Part shown: positions 1 to 8,540 of the stretch, one piece after another
How positions within the stretch are numbered: position 1 is the stretch's first letter
How the letters are laid out: every line of letters begins with the position of its first letter
Assembly (NCBI GenBank): GCA_016191165.1
Contig: JACPPF010000159.1
Coordinates: forward strand, 1 to 53,811
DNA from: Planctomycetota bacterium
Lineage (GTDB): Bacteria > Planctomycetota > Planctomycetia > Gemmatales > Gemmataceae
Direction of reading: 5' to 3'
DNA: 53,811 bases
The notes under the pieces: generated by a model
The model's input: only the letters and a program-made list of their open reading frames with translations
Told to the model about the DNA's origin: nothing
Database searches by the model: none
Translations under genes and position numbers: made by a program

Positions 1-2
1 CC

Positions 3-101
3 AAGGGCCTGGAATATGACGATAGGGTGGTGGGCTACATTGCACGCACGCGCGGCTGGGGACACAAACCAGGCAAGCCGGACAAGACCGGCAAAGCCTG
101 A
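3..101 (+). pseudogene. C-terminal tail of an unidentified protein (cut by window edge)
   Basis: An open frame enters from the left edge and ends at a TGA at 99-101. It gives 32 residues rich in Gly, Lys and Arg, ending in a PGKPDKTGK tail. The composition resembles a protein end rather than noise, and it lies 29 bases from a truncated recombinase, so a transposase or other mobile-element protein is possible. I do not recognise the family. Whether the gene is intact to the left cannot be seen. Confidence 0.35.
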
Positions 102-129
102 AAGTCGAATTTGTGCATTATGAAAGAGG

Positions 130-621
130 TTACTTCAGGCCCAAGATCAGCCGGTCGTTGGCGTCGTTGCCATCATACACACCATCCTCGTCGGCGATGA
201 GCGTGCCGAAGATGGCGCACATCTCGAAGAACGCATGCCAGTCCTTGGAGGACCTTGCCAGTCGGCTCAGCTCCAAGCCGAGCACCAGGCCGACATGGCC
301 CATGGTCACTTCGGCGGCCAGTCGTTGAAAGCCGCTGCGACCCTCGGTCGTGCGCGCGCTCTTGCCCAAGTCTTCGTCGATGGTCAGCACTCGCTCGCGC
401 GGCCAACCGCACGCCACCGCGTCTTCGGCGAAAGCGTATTGCCGTTCGGTGGACTGCTGATTTTCCATCACCTGTTTCTGCGTCGATTGCCGCACATAAA
501 CGATCGTCAACCTTTCCAGATGGGCCGGCTGAATCTTCGGCGAACCGACTCGGCCCCAAGAGGTCGTCAGCAGCGGAGCGTTGGTTTGACCAGCGACAGG
601 GATTTTCTCAGCAGTCTTCAT
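130..621 (-). pseudogene. Serine recombinase, resolvase domain only (3'-truncated)
   Basis: The 163 residues match the N-terminal catalytic domain of serine recombinases. The motif YVRQSTQKQV carries the nucleophilic Ser that attacks DNA, followed by ERQYAF and, near the end, LELSRLARS with the arginines of the active site. Large members of this family continue for several hundred residues with a recombinase domain and a zinc ribbon. Here the frame stops at a TAA right after LILGLK, so the DNA-binding half is missing and integration activity is unlikely. The ATG at 621 overlaps the end of the small upstream reading frame. The cut end faces the unidentified tail at 3-101, which suggests a rearrangement between 101 and 130. 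Confidence 0.75.
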
Positions 622-798
622 GCGTCACCTCCTTGTCGATCGGAGGCGGCTGAATCTGCTGGGCGGCGATGCGACTGAGCGTCTGCAGCGTTCGCTGGCG
701 AATCTCCTCGGGAAGAGCTTCCCAGAGCTTGAGCAGGCTTACTTGCTGCGTCGGCGCCGGCCGCGCCGGAAAAGGGTTCCTTCTTGGCTGTGGGGCAT
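608..798 (-). pseudogene. Small recombinase-associated ORF, probably frameshifted
   Basis: A reading frame ending at a TGA at 608-610 encodes the segment VSLLKLWEALPEEIRQRTL followed by TLSRIAAQQIQPPPIDKEV. This resembles the short protein that in planctomycetes commonly precedes serine recombinases of the neighbouring type. The only good start, the ATG at 796-798 preceded by GGAGGAG, is in another frame and would terminate after about 19 codons, so an indel between about 740 and 790 is likely. The stop overlaps the recombinase ATG, which would couple their translation. The frame assignment is by eye from codon quality. Confidence 0.5.
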
Positions 799-913
799 GG
801 TTCTCCTCCTTGCGTCGTGATACGATAAGCTCGGTACCAATCCGCGAGCTTCAAAAAAGCAGAAGCGGATACTACCGGAAAGTCGGCGCCGGGTCGATAG
901 CGGTTAACTTTGC

Positions 914-1171
914 GTGCGTTACGTTTGTTCCTTCTGCAATCTTCAGAAAGGGACCAACCTCGGAGGAATTGACCCGAAGACCGGCAAGAAAGCATGGCTC
1001 TACAATCCGCGTCGGATGAAGTGGGCGCGGCACTTTCGCTGGGAGGGCCCAATTCTAATTGGCCGAACGCTCCAGGGCCGTGCGACCGTTGAAGTGCTGA
1101 AGCTCAATGATGAGGACTATGTTCAAGCACGAACTGCTCTGATTGCAGAAGGCGTCTTGCCGCCAACTTGA
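914..1171 (+). pseudogene. HNH endonuclease C-terminal fragment
   Basis: The peptide starts inside a domain. It has a Cys-x2-Cys pair (VCSFCNLQKGTNLGGIDP) followed by a planctomycete-type HNH tail (FRWEGPILIGRTLQGRATV and then LNDEDYVQARTALIAEGV). The cysteines and the following Asn belong to the distal half of the HNH fold. The His-rich first half is missing, so this is a remnant. It ends at 1171, overlapping the start of a second remnant, the MmeI-like C-terminus. Confidence 0.6.
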
Positions 1172-1330
1172 CGAAGGCCCACGCCGACCTCCACCGGGCC
1201 GTCGATGCCTGCTACCGCGGCAGGCCGTTCGACCGCGGGGGCGAACTCGGCCTGGTTGCTGTTGACGCTTTACAAAAGATTGACCGTTCCGATGATGGCG
1301 ACGTCCAAAAGGGCGAGGGCGCGGCGCTAA
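1159..1330 (+). pseudogene. Frameshifted C-terminus of an MmeI-like restriction-modification enzyme
   Basis: From 1159 the frame reads NLTKAHADLHRAVDACYR, a segment I recognise from the extreme C-terminus of large MmeI-like (type IIL) fused restriction-methylation proteins. At about 1220 the conserved continuation jumps to another frame, reading WLLLTLYKRLTVPMMATSK and then a basic tail to a TAA at 1328-1330. A frameshift and loss of everything upstream make this a relic. It is evidence that a type IIL enzyme once lay here, separate from the related locus at 42151. Confidence 0.5.
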
Positions 1331-1383
1331 GAAAAAGGACTAATCGGATTGCCAGATTTGCTTACGAGCTCAAACGGACGTTT

Positions 1384-2265
1384 TCATGGCGCCGCGCCGT
1401 AACCTGATCGCAAAATCTCCCACATCGTATTCGCCATCAACTCCTGCCCGGCTGCCGACAAATGAATCCCGTCCACGGTCGCTCCGGTCGTTGTCAACAC
1501 TCTGGCAAGGACGCGGCGTGGCATCAAGATTACCTCGTATTGGCGCGCCAGCCGGCGCTGAATCATTCCGAACCGGTTCCTCAATGGCGGCAAGGGCAAC
1601 TCCAGCATCACGACCGTTCGTCCCGGCTGGCACACATCGGCAAGGAGCTGCTCGAGCCGATCCTCGAACTGATCGGCCGAGGTCGTTCCGAGCAGGTCAT
1701 TGCCGCCGATCTCGAGCAGTACAAGACCATTCTGGTCGCCGATCAGTTGCACCTGCTTGCGTGCTGAGCCAACGGTGGCGCCCATGCGCGAGAAATCCCG
1801 CACGTCGATGCCGTGGGCACGCGCGAAAATGCCGGGCCAGGTGTGCTTGTCCACATCTGACATCCCAGCGCTGATCGAATCGCCGATGACGAACAACGTC
1901 GGATTCCCAGGGGCGGGCAGGGTCGGCACAAAATGATAGGGCAACTCCAGGACTGGCGCAAGAAGCCAAGCAGCCGCAACAACGATGCGCCCGACAAGCA
2001 CCTTGCGTCCTTCGGCGAGCCATTCCATCGGCAGCCATGCGCAGGAGGCGATTGCGAGAACAGCATAAAGCCACCACTCAAGCGGCGCTGCGGAGATCAC
2101 GACCAGTAATACGCCAATCAACACAAAAAGGTTGCGCGTCAGCTGAAGCGCTCGCCCGGCCGCGACCGGAGAAATACCCACGCCGACGAGGACGAATCCC
2201 GCGCCGACGAAAAACGCCAGGCCGCTGCCGAAGAAGTAAATCACCAGATCGAGCCAGTCGGGCAT
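1384..2265 (-). CDS. Membrane-anchored SGNH/GDSL hydrolase
   Basis: The protein is 293 aa. The first third is hydrophobic, with about three membrane segments (FFGSGLAFFVGAGFVLVGV, then LTRNLFVLIGVLLVVI, then the stretch near VVAAAWLLAPVLEL). It is followed by an SGNH hydrolase domain: block I FVIGDSISAGM with the catalytic Ser, an IGGNDLLG block with Gly and Asn, and a C-terminal DGIHLSAAG block with Asp and His. It is probably an esterase or acyl-hydrolase facing the periplasm. I chose the ATG at 2263-2265 because the 24 residues upstream are polar and basic. It follows the secreted esterase by 76 bases on the same strand, so the two may be co-transcribed. The substrate is unknown. Confidence 0.75.
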   Translation of the reverse strand: MPDWLDLVIYFFGSGLAFFVGAGFVLVGVGISPVAAGRALQLTRNLFVLIGVLLVVISAAPLEWWLYAVLAIASCAWLPMEWLAEGRKVLVGRIVVAAAWLLAPVLELPYHFVPTLPAPGNPTLFVIGDSISAGMSDVDKHTWPGIFARAHGIDVRDFSRMGATVGSARKQVQLIGDQNGLVLLEIGGNDLLGTTSADQFEDRLEQLLADVCQPGRTVVMLELPLPPLRNRFGMIQRRLARQYEVILMPRRVLARVLTTTGATVDGIHLSAAGQELMANTMWEILRSGYGAAP

Positions 2266-2341
2266 GTTCTGATCCACCGCAAGAGGCCGGCATCGCCCCA
2301 GGCGCCGATGGGCCTGGCAATCCTTTGACCGGGCCACCGTG

Positions 2342-3469
2342 TTACTTCCTCACCGGCAACGTTCTCTCGAACCAGCGCACCATTTGCTCGCGCATCTCCG
2401 GCAAATACTCGTGGCCGGTCTTTTCGTAGACGATGCTGTGAAAGTTTTTGGGTTGGTCGTAGAGCCGATAGACGGGGGCGAGCTTTTTTTCGAGCGTGAT
2501 GACGCCGTCGATGGGGGCGCCCTGGTCCTCGTCACCGGAGAGTTCGAGGTGCGCGCGCGGGGCGATGAGGGCGTGGATGGCTTCGGTGTCGAAGTGCTTC
2601 CAGACCCCGGGGACGAAGTAGTAGATGCCGTGGTTTTTGAGGTTGCCGTGGGCGAAGAGTTCGGTGTAGCGGGTAAAGCAGGCGACGCCGACGGTGGACT
2701 GGATGCGCTCGTCGAGGGCGGCGGTCCACCAGCTGGTGGTGCAGCCCATGCTCATGCCGCTGATGCCGATCTGCTTTGGGTTGACTTCAGGACGGGATTC
2801 GAGATAGTCGATCAGGCATTGCTGATCGCGAATCATCATGCCCCACAGGCAGCGGCCCATGAGGAGGTGGTATTTGAAGAGGCTGAATTCGTCGGTGGGC
2901 GGTTTGGTTTCGCGCGCCCCGGCCGGGCCTTTGCCGACGCGCTTGCCGCAAAAGTAGGAATCGATGCCAGCGACGATGTAGCCCTTGCGTGCCAAAGTGG
3001 GTCCGCCGCCCTGGCCGCCTTTTTCGTTCACCATGAGCACATCGGTGGAACCGCTATGGCCGTGCGCGAGAATAACGGCAGGACGTTTACGGTCGATGCC
3101 GTCGGGAACGAGGACGACGCCGGTGACGATCTGATCGACGCCGTTGTAGAACTCGATGGCGTGGTAGGTGTACCCGTCCTTTTTCTCGGTGGAGACGACC
3201 TTGACTCTGCGTGGATCGGGACGTTTGGGAAGATCGCCCAGGCACTTGAGAAGCGTGGCGCGAACCTTGCCGCGGTCCTTTTTCCAGGTGTCAAGGTTGG
3301 TCGGCGGCTTCCATACGGGGGGCTGGATCTTCCGGTAAAGCTCCGGCACGCCGGCCCAGGGTTCGCCGAATGTTTTCCCGCCCCTGGCCTTGGCGGGCTT
3401 GATACGCTCCTGGGCGTGGAGTGAGGTTGTGAGGGCGAGCAACAAGATCGGTACGACGGTGCGGTGCAT
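2342..3469 (-). CDS. Secreted alpha/beta-hydrolase (acetyl-xylan-esterase / dienelactone-hydrolase type)
   Basis: The protein is 375 aa. An N-terminal signal peptide ends near LHAQ. The fold shows the oxyanion region PAVILAHGHSGS, the nucleophile elbow ISGMSMGCTTSWW (GxSxG), an acidic segment LELSGDEDQGAP and the C-terminal catalytic His in KTGHEYLPEM. Such exported hydrolases are common in planctomycetes and are usually assigned to deacetylation or ester cleavage on polysaccharides. The exact substrate cannot be read here. The gene ends just upstream of the SGNH hydrolase. Its upstream side carries a palindromic repeat (3491-3550). Confidence 0.8.
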   Translation of the reverse strand: MHRTVVPILLLALTTSLHAQERIKPAKARGGKTFGEPWAGVPELYRKIQPPVWKPPTNLDTWKKDRGKVRATLLKCLGDLPKRPDPRRVKVVSTEKKDGYTYHAIEFYNGVDQIVTGVVLVPDGIDRKRPAVILAHGHSGSTDVLMVNEKGGQGGGPTLARKGYIVAGIDSYFCGKRVGKGPAGARETKPPTDEFSLFKYHLLMGRCLWGMMIRDQQCLIDYLESRPEVNPKQIGISGMSMGCTTSWWTAALDERIQSTVGVACFTRYTELFAHGNLKNHGIYYFVPGVWKHFDTEAIHALIAPRAHLELSGDEDQGAPIDGVITLEKKLAPVYRLYDQPKNFHSIVYEKTGHEYLPEMREQMVRWFERTLPVRK

Positions 3470-3490
3470 TTTGGTTCCTTATCAAGGTCT

Positions 3491-3550
3491 TCGTTTAGCG
3501 CTCGCCGGTCGTCGGCGGCGACTGGTTGTGGCGCGCGGGCGCTAAACGAA
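3491..3550. repeat. Palindromic element with GTTTAGCGC ends
   Basis: The ends TTCGTTTAGCGC and GCGCTAAACGAA are exact inverted copies around a GC-rich centre. The left part recurs at 25434, sharing GGTCTTCGTTTAGCGC. Related elements with GTTTAGCCGCTCG ends lie at 12849 and 14551. It separates the esterase start from the end of the FGE-like gene. Confidence 0.6.
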
Positions 3551-3556
3551 GGCAGG

Positions 3557-4438
3557 TTATTTGATTTCCATCACGACACGAAACCCCGTGCTGTAGTTTC
3601 TCTCGTCGGGCGCCAAACGGTGGCGCGCGGCACTGCGGCAGGTTTTCGCCGAGGACGCCCAGGCCCCGCCGCGCACGACGCGCTCGGTTCCCTTGTCAGG
3701 GCCTTGCGGGTCGCCCTTCGGACTGATCTTGTAATATTCCAGCCCGTGCCAATCGGCGCACCACTCTTGCACGTTGCCGTGCATGTCGCAGAGGTTGAAC
3801 GCGTTGGGTTTGTACTCGCCGATGGGCACGGGGTTGCGGTGGAACGGGCCGGCTTCCGCGGTGCCGTAGGAAGCGTACTTCAGGCCATTGATGTTGGCGA
3901 GGACGGACGTGAATGTCTTGCCCGAGTGGAACGGCGTTGTGGAGCCGGCCCGGCAGGCGTATTCCCACTCGGCCTCGGTGGGCAGGCGATAGGTTTTTTT
4001 CTCTTTGGTGCTGAGTTTCTTGCAGAACGCGAGGGCGTCGTTCCAGGAGACGCGCTCGACGGGATATTCCGAAGTATCCTTGCGCGCGAATCGCGCTTTG
4101 CCGCCGCCGGTCGCGGAGAAGTAGCTGGGGTTGGTGCCCATGACCAGTTCGTATTGCCGCTGCGTGACCTCGTAGGCGCCCAGCCAAAAGGGTCTAGTGA
4201 TGGCGACCTCGTGTTGGAACTCGTCCGGCATTCGCTGGGCTTCGCTCTGGGGCGAGCCCATGAGGAACTTGCCTTTGGGGATACGGACAAAGACCATATC
4301 GACGCTGTTGGTGATTTCGTCCTCGTCCTTTTTGCCGTCCTTGGGTTGCTTCGCGCCAAGCTGGCAATACAGGCCGATGCCACCGACAACCGATGCGACA
4401 AGAACGATAACACCCGTGGCAGTTAGCAGCGTTCGCAT
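3557..4438 (-). CDS. Formylglycine-generating-enzyme (FGE-sulfatase) domain protein
   Basis: The protein is 293 aa. It has an N-terminal membrane or signal segment ([19 protein letters not shown]) and then an FGE/SUMF1 domain (PF03781). The domain shows [35 protein letters not shown], the very conserved [32 protein letters not shown] and the terminal VRGGAW...GFRV. True FGEs oxidise the sulfatase active-site Cys to formylglycine, but planctomycetes use many paralogues for other roles. A Cys-type sulfatase is encoded at 29306. The ATG at 4436-4438 is preceded by AGGAGA, so the longer open frame upstream is antisense to trpE and not used. It is divergent from trpE. Confidence 0.85.
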   Translation of the reverse strand: MRTLLTATGVIVLVASVVGGIGLYCQLGAKQPKDGKKDEDEITNSVDMVFVRIPKGKFLMGSPQSEAQRMPDEFQHEVAITRPFWLGAYEVTQRQYELVMGTNPSYFSATGGGKARFARKDTSEYPVERVSWNDALAFCKKLSTKEKKTYRLPTEAEWEYACRAGSTTPFHSGKTFTSVLANINGLKYASYGTAEAGPFHRNPVPIGEYKPNAFNLCDMHGNVQEWCADWHGLEYYKISPKGDPQGPDKGTERVVRGGAWASSAKTCRSAARHRLAPDERNYSTGFRVVMEIK

Positions 4439-4561
4439 CGAATCTCTCCTGGGGTCAGTGTGAAGTCTAATCGATCGTGTTTGGTTTGTCACGCACGGAA
4501 TTTCCTCCTGGGGCACTCCCCGCCGTGGGGATGGTCCGGTAAACCAGCTTGGAGGATATTC

Positions 4562-6061
4562 ATGCACCATCAACCTGACTTGCCGCAATTTTTGCAACTG
4601 GCCAAGCAGCATCGCCTGGTGCCGATTTATCGGCAACTCGTGGGCGATACACTGACGCCGGTGACGGCATTTCGCAAGATTCAGGACGGCGACTGGTCGT
4701 TTCTGTTCGAGAGCGTCATCGGCGGTGAACGGCTTGGGCGCTATAGCTTTCTGGGCAGCGGGCCTTTCTTGCGTTTTCAGGCATGGGAACGGCGCGTGCG
4801 AATTGACGGAGGTGAGGGGGTTTCGCGCGACTGCTGCCACGACGATCCGCTGAAAATGCTCGAAGAAACGCTCGCCGATTATCGCACGCCGGTCCTGGCA
4901 GGATTGCCTCGTTTCTGCGGCGGGGCGGTGGGCTACGCGGGATACGACACGGTGAGGTATGTCGAACGCCTTGATCACCCGCCCCAGGATGATCGCGGGC
5001 TGCCTGACCTTTGTTTCGCCCTGTACGACCGGATGGTAATTTTCGATCACATCAACAAGACGATTGCCGTGGTTGCGCATGCCCATGTCGATGCGAAGGA
5101 TCCGCAAGCAAGTTATGCCGAGGCATGCCGCAACGTCGATGCGCTGGTCGGGCGTTTGCAGGAAAGAGAGGCGGACCTGCCGCTCTGCGACATTGTGCCC
5201 GGTGGTCCGGTGCGGCAGTATCAATCCAACTTCGCGCCCGCCGATTTCGAAAGCGCTGTCGAGAAAGCAAAGGAATACATCCGCGCCGGCGATATTTTCC
5301 AGGTCGTGCTCAGCCAGCGTTTCGTGACCCAGACGACGGCGCCGCCCTTCGACATCTACCGCACGTTGCGAGTTGTCAACCCCAGCCCATTCATGTTCTA
5401 TCTTTCGCTCGGGCCCGAGTTGCGACTCGTTGGCAGCTCGCCGGAGATCATGGTGCGCGTCGAAGGCGACAAGGTCACAATTCGCCCCCTGGCGGGCACG
5501 CGCAAACGCGGCAGGACCGAGGAAGAGGACCAGCGCCTGGCCGAGGAGTTGATCGCCGACCCCAAGGAGCGGGCGGAACACATCATGCTTGTCGATCTCG
5601 GTCGCAACGATGTCGGCCGGGTGGCGCGTTATGGCACGGTGGAGTTGAGCGATGTCATGCAAGTGGAACGGTACAGTCACGTCATGCACATTTGCAGCAA
5701 CGTAATTGGCCGCCTGCAGCCAGGCACAAGCGCGTTTGATGCGTTGCGTTCGTGTCTGCCGGCGGGAACGTTAAGTGGCGCGCCAAAGGTTCGGGCGATG
5801 CAGATCATCGACGAACTGGAGCCTCACCGCCGCGGGCCGTATGGCGGGGCGGTCGGCTACGTCGATTTCTCCGGCAACATGGATACGTGTATTGCCCTAC
5901 GAACGATGGTAATCCAGGGCGCGACTGTGTACGTGCAGGCGGGCGCCGGCATCGTCGCGGACAGCGTGCCGGCGTCGGAACGCGAGGAAACCGAGAACAA
6001 AGCCATGGGCTTGCTGCGGGCGCTGGAGATCGCGGAGTCCCAGCTGGGTGCCAGAGCCTGA
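4562..6061 (+). CDS. trpE: Anthranilate synthase component I
   Basis: The enzyme is 499 aa. It converts chorismate plus ammonia (or glutamine via TrpG) to anthranilate, the first step of tryptophan synthesis, in the cytoplasm. Visible blocks are the N-terminal [82 protein letters not shown] and [18 protein letters not shown], all typical of the chorismate-binding domain. Length is normal. I chose the ATG at 4562 because GGAGG lies 8-12 bases upstream. No trpG or other trp gene is nearby, so the pathway is dispersed. The stop codon lies inside a perfect 17-bp inverted repeat. Confidence 0.93.
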   Translation: MHHQPDLPQFLQLAKQHRLVPIYRQLVGDTLTPVTAFRKIQDGDWSFLFESVIGGERLGRYSFLGSGPFLRFQAWERRVRIDGGEGVSRDCCHDDPLKMLEETLADYRTPVLAGLPRFCGGAVGYAGYDTVRYVERLDHPPQDDRGLPDLCFALYDRMVIFDHINKTIAVVAHAHVDAKDPQASYAEACRNVDALVGRLQEREADLPLCDIVPGGPVRQYQSNFAPADFESAVEKAKEYIRAGDIFQVVLSQRFVTQTTAPPFDIYRTLRVVNPSPFMFYLSLGPELRLVGSSPEIMVRVEGDKVTIRPLAGTRKRGRTEEEDQRLAEELIADPKERAEHIMLVDLGRNDVGRVARYGTVELSDVMQVERYSHVMHICSNVIGRLQPGTSAFDALRSCLPAGTLSGAPKVRAMQIIDELEPHRRGPYGGAVGYVDFSGNMDTCIALRTMVIQGATVYVQAGAGIVADSVPASEREETENKAMGLLRALEIAESQLGARA

Positions 6062-6097
6062 AGCGTGAGCGAAGGTCCCACTTCGCTCACGCTTCAG
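6058..6097. repeat. Perfect 17-bp inverted repeat over the trpE stop codon
   Basis: CTGAAGCGTGAGCGAAG (6058-6074) is exactly inverted at 6081-6097 with a 6-base loop. The trpE TGA (6059-6061) is inside the left arm. No T-run follows, so this is not a standard intrinsic terminator. It may still stop or protect the trpE transcript before the rpmE promoter. Confidence 0.75.
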
Positions 6098-6108
6098 GGT
6101 CGGAGGGC

Positions 6109-6136
6109 TTGTTGTTTTTCAACGCATCGTTATAAT
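6109..6136 (+). promoter_or_regulatory. Putative sigma-70 promoter of rpmE
   Basis: TTGTTG (6109-6114) and a perfect TATAAT (6131-6136) are separated by 16 bases. The -10 box lies about 35 bases before the rpmE ATG. This is the best-matching promoter I see in the window. Confidence 0.6.
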
Positions 6137-6170
6137 CACCAACAACCGATTCAAAAATCTGAGCGATCCC

Positions 6171-6416
6171 ATGAAAAAAGACATCCACCCCAAGTACGAA
6201 GAGACCACGGTCAAGTGCGGCTGTGGCAATGAATTCAAGACGCGCAGCACCAAGAAGAATATCAGCGTCGAAATTTGCTCGGCGTGTCACCCGTTCTTCA
6301 CAGGTAAAATGAAATTCGTGGATACCACGGGCCGGGTTGAGAAGTTCCAGAAAAAATACAACTGGGACAAACGTAAAAAAGCCGGAGAAACCGAGGCGGC
6401 TCCGGAAGCCAAGTAG
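6171..6416 (+). CDS. rpmE: 50S ribosomal protein L31
   Basis: The protein is 81 aa and starts MKKDIHPKY, the classic L31 N-terminus. It is a large-subunit protein at the subunit bridge. Cysteines at positions 16, 18, 36 and 39 form the zinc-binding (C+) version, so this is the zinc-replete paralogue. The C-terminus has a charged Ala/Glu/Lys tail. It is followed by a strong terminator and then prfA, a common rpmE-prfA-prmC neighbourhood. Confidence 0.95.
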   Translation: MKKDIHPKYEETTVKCGCGNEFKTRSTKKNISVEICSACHPFFTGKMKFVDTTGRVEKFQKKYNWDKRKKAGETEAAPEAK

Positions 6417-6433
6417 CCACTCTCCCATGCCGG

Positions 6434-6472
6434 GGCAAAAGGAGGCGTTCGCGCTTCCTTTTGCCTTTTTTT
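6434..6472 (+). terminator. Intrinsic terminator after rpmE
   Basis: A 14-bp stem (6434-6447 with 6452-6465, one G-T pair) closes on a TTCG tetraloop and is followed by seven T. It is only 18 bases after the rpmE stop, so rpmE is probably a single-gene transcript and prfA has its own start. Confidence 0.85.
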
Positions 6473-6483
6473 GTTTGCCAAAA

Positions 6484-6560
6484 CCCCTGGGCTGAGCGCA
6501 GCGAAGCCCTGGGATCGCGTTTTCCATATTCCAGAGGTTTGCTGCGCTCACCCCTGGGCT
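6484..6560. repeat. Two inverted copies of a GGGCTGAGCGCAGCGAAGCCC element
   Basis: The first copy at about 6485-6513 is itself palindromic (CCCTGGGC ... GCCCTGGG). A decayed inverted copy at about 6533-6560 runs into the prfA start. The pair fills the space between the rpmE terminator and prfA. Confidence 0.55.
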
Positions 6561-6564
6561 TGGC

Positions 6565-7665
6565 ATGATCCCTATGTGGCCCGCTTTCGAACAGGCTCTG
6601 TCGCGCCATGCCGAACTGGAGGTTTTGCTCGGCGACCCCGCCGTCATCGCCGACCGGGTGCGCTACACCAAGCTCGCCAAGGAACATGGCTCGCTGCAAA
6701 AGACCATCAAGCCCTATGTCGAATTCCTCAAGGTCTCCGAGGACATAAAACAGTCCGAAGCCATGCTCGATGGCGCCGACGCCGAGATGAAAGCCCTCGT
6801 CGACGAGGAGCTGAAATCTCTGCGCGAGCGCCAATCCGAACTGCGTTCCCGGCTCGAAGACATCCTCCTCATGGGCGGCGAGGACTTTGGCAGCGTCATC
6901 ATGGAAATCCGCGCCGGCACCGGCGGCGATGAAGCCGCCATCTTCGCAGGCGACCTGTTCCGCATGTATTCTCAATACGCCCGCGACCACGGCTGGAAAA
7001 TCGAGGAAATCTCCTTCAGTCCTGGCGAACACGGCGGCTACAAGGAAATCATCTTCAGCGTTACTGGCGACGACGCCTATCAACACCTTCAATACGAAAG
7101 CGGCGGCCATCGCGTCCAGCGCGTGCCCAAGACCGAAACCCAGGGACGCATTCACACCTCGGCCGCCACGGTCGCGATCCTCCCGGAGCCGGACGAGGTG
7201 CAGGTCGATATCAAGGATCAGGACATCGAATGGGAGCGCATGCGCGCCGGGGGCGCCGGCGGGCAGCACGTCAACAAGACCGAGAGCGCGGTCCGCATTT
7301 GGTACAAAAAAGGCACCGAGGACGAGATGGAAGTCAAGTGCCAGGACGAACGCAGCCAGTCGAAGAACTACGATCGCGCCATGCGCATCCTGCGCAGCCG
7401 GGTGTTCGAGTATCAACAGGCCAAGCTGCACAAGGCGCGGGCCGATCAACGCAAAAGCCTGATCGGCTCCGGCGACCGCGGCGAACGCATCCGCACCTAC
7501 AACTTCCCGCAAAACCGCATCACCGACCACCGCATCAACGAATCGTGGTACAAACTCGACGCCATCATCGCCGGCAACGTCGGCGAGGTGATCGACGCCC
7601 TGCGGGCGTACGACAAGAAACAGCGACTCGCGGAGAGCAACTTGCCTTCCGCTGGCGGGGCGTGA
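6565..7665 (+). CDS. prfA: Peptide chain release factor 1
   Basis: The protein is 366 aa. It recognises UAA and UAG and releases the finished peptide. The stop-codon-reading tripeptide is P188-K-T190 (PxT type, RF1 rather than RF2), and the catalytic GGQ is at 232-234 within RAGGAGGQHVNKTESAV. The Gln is the substrate for methylation by PrmC, encoded downstream at 9088. The start could be the ATG at 6565 or the one at 6574; no strong ribosome site is seen. In most genomes prmC follows directly. Here two extra genes (7692-9067) come between. Confidence 0.95.
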   Translation: MIPMWPAFEQALSRHAELEVLLGDPAVIADRVRYTKLAKEHGSLQKTIKPYVEFLKVSEDIKQSEAMLDGADAEMKALVDEELKSLRERQSELRSRLEDILLMGGEDFGSVIMEIRAGTGGDEAAIFAGDLFRMYSQYARDHGWKIEEISFSPGEHGGYKEIIFSVTGDDAYQHLQYESGGHRVQRVPKTETQGRIHTSAATVAILPEPDEVQVDIKDQDIEWERMRAGGAGGQHVNKTESAVRIWYKKGTEDEMEVKCQDERSQSKNYDRAMRILRSRVFEYQQAKLHKARADQRKSLIGSGDRGERIRTYNFPQNRITDHRINESWYKLDAIIAGNVGEVIDALRAYDKKQRLAESNLPSAGGA

Positions 7666-7691
7666 TCGAGTGCTTTCGTGGAATCGCTGAG

Positions 7692-8540
7692 ATGCTTTCC
7701 TTCTTGTTTTGGAACCTGAATGGCAACGATTCAAATGATTGCGCCGAAGCGATTCGGCTGCGCATTGGCCGTATGGCGAAACATTTTGACGTTGACATAT
7801 TCATATTTGCCGAATCGAGGTTCGAGCCCAAGGATGCGGTCGAGTTGCTCTGCGGAATGGATGTAGGGAAATACAGGCATTCGGCTAGCGAGTGTCACCG
7901 AATCCAGATTTTCTCTAGGTTGTCCGCCGAAAAACTCAAGCCGCAGCACGATTCCGTGGACGGCCGGATGACAATCCGGCAGATCGACATGCCGCCCAAC
8001 AAAATTCTGATTGCCGCCGTACACATGCCGAGTCAACTTCGGCAGGATGTGCAATCGATCAGTTTTTATTCCACGACGATGCAAAATGACATTGCGGCGG
8101 TTGAAAAAAGTCTGGATAATTATCATACTCTCGTGGTCGGGGACATGAATATGAATCCGTTTGATGACGGGATGATCGCTGCGCAAGCCTTTCACGGTGT
8201 AATGACAAAACGGATTGCGAAAACCAAGAAACGAGTCGTGTCGGGGGTTCCATATCGCTTCTTTTTCAACCCAATGTGGGGGTTTTTCGGCGATCGGACG
8301 AGAACGCCTGGAACTTACTTTTATTCGGCTGGATCCTCCATCGAATATTTTTGGCAAATGTTTGACCAAGTTCTCGTACGACCCGAGTTGATGGATCGGC
8401 TCGACGATCTGAGAATCCTTGATAGCGATGGCGAAGTCTCGTTCTTGAATCACGCCGGAAGGCCAGATCGTAACACGGCATCGGACCATCTGCCAATCCT
8501 TTTTCGGTTGCGAATTGAACCATCGGAAGTACGCAAATGA
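7692..8540 (+). CDS. Endonuclease/exonuclease/phosphatase (EEP) family protein
   Basis: The protein is 282 aa. EEP-fold signatures are visible: the N-terminal FLFWNLNGND (metal-site Asn), FIFAESRF (metal-binding Glu), TLVVGDMNMNPFDDGM (catalytic Asp and Asn) and the C-terminal ASDHLPILF (Asp-His). All key residues are present, so it is probably an active metal-dependent nuclease or phosphodiesterase. No signal peptide is evident, so it is likely cytoplasmic. Its codon use and AT content look different from prfA and prmC, suggesting recent arrival. It overlaps the next gene by 4 bases. The start is the ATG at 7692, with a weak ribosome site. Confidence 0.75.
   Translation: MLSFLFWNLNGNDSNDCAEAIRLRIGRMAKHFDVDIFIFAESRFEPKDAVELLCGMDVGKYRHSASECHRIQIFSRLSAEKLKPQHDSVDGRMTIRQIDMPPNKILIAAVHMPSQLRQDVQSISFYSTTMQNDIAAVEKSLDNYHTLVVGDMNMNPFDDGMIAAQAFHGVMTKRIAKTKKRVVSGVPYRFFFNPMWGFFGDRTRTPGTYFYSAGSSIEYFWQMFDQVLVRPELMDRLDDLRILDSDGEVSFLNHAGRPDRNTASDHLPILFRLRIEPSEVRK

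Noticed and set aside
4444-4561. trp leader peptide or attenuator before trpE
   Set aside because: The short frame does not carry a run of Trp codons, and only one small stem (CCCCGCCGTGGGG) is seen without an alternative pairing or T-run.
4439-5689. Long N-terminal extension of the FGE-like protein
   Set aside because: It is antisense to trpE. A ribosome site and membrane segment mark the real start at 4438.
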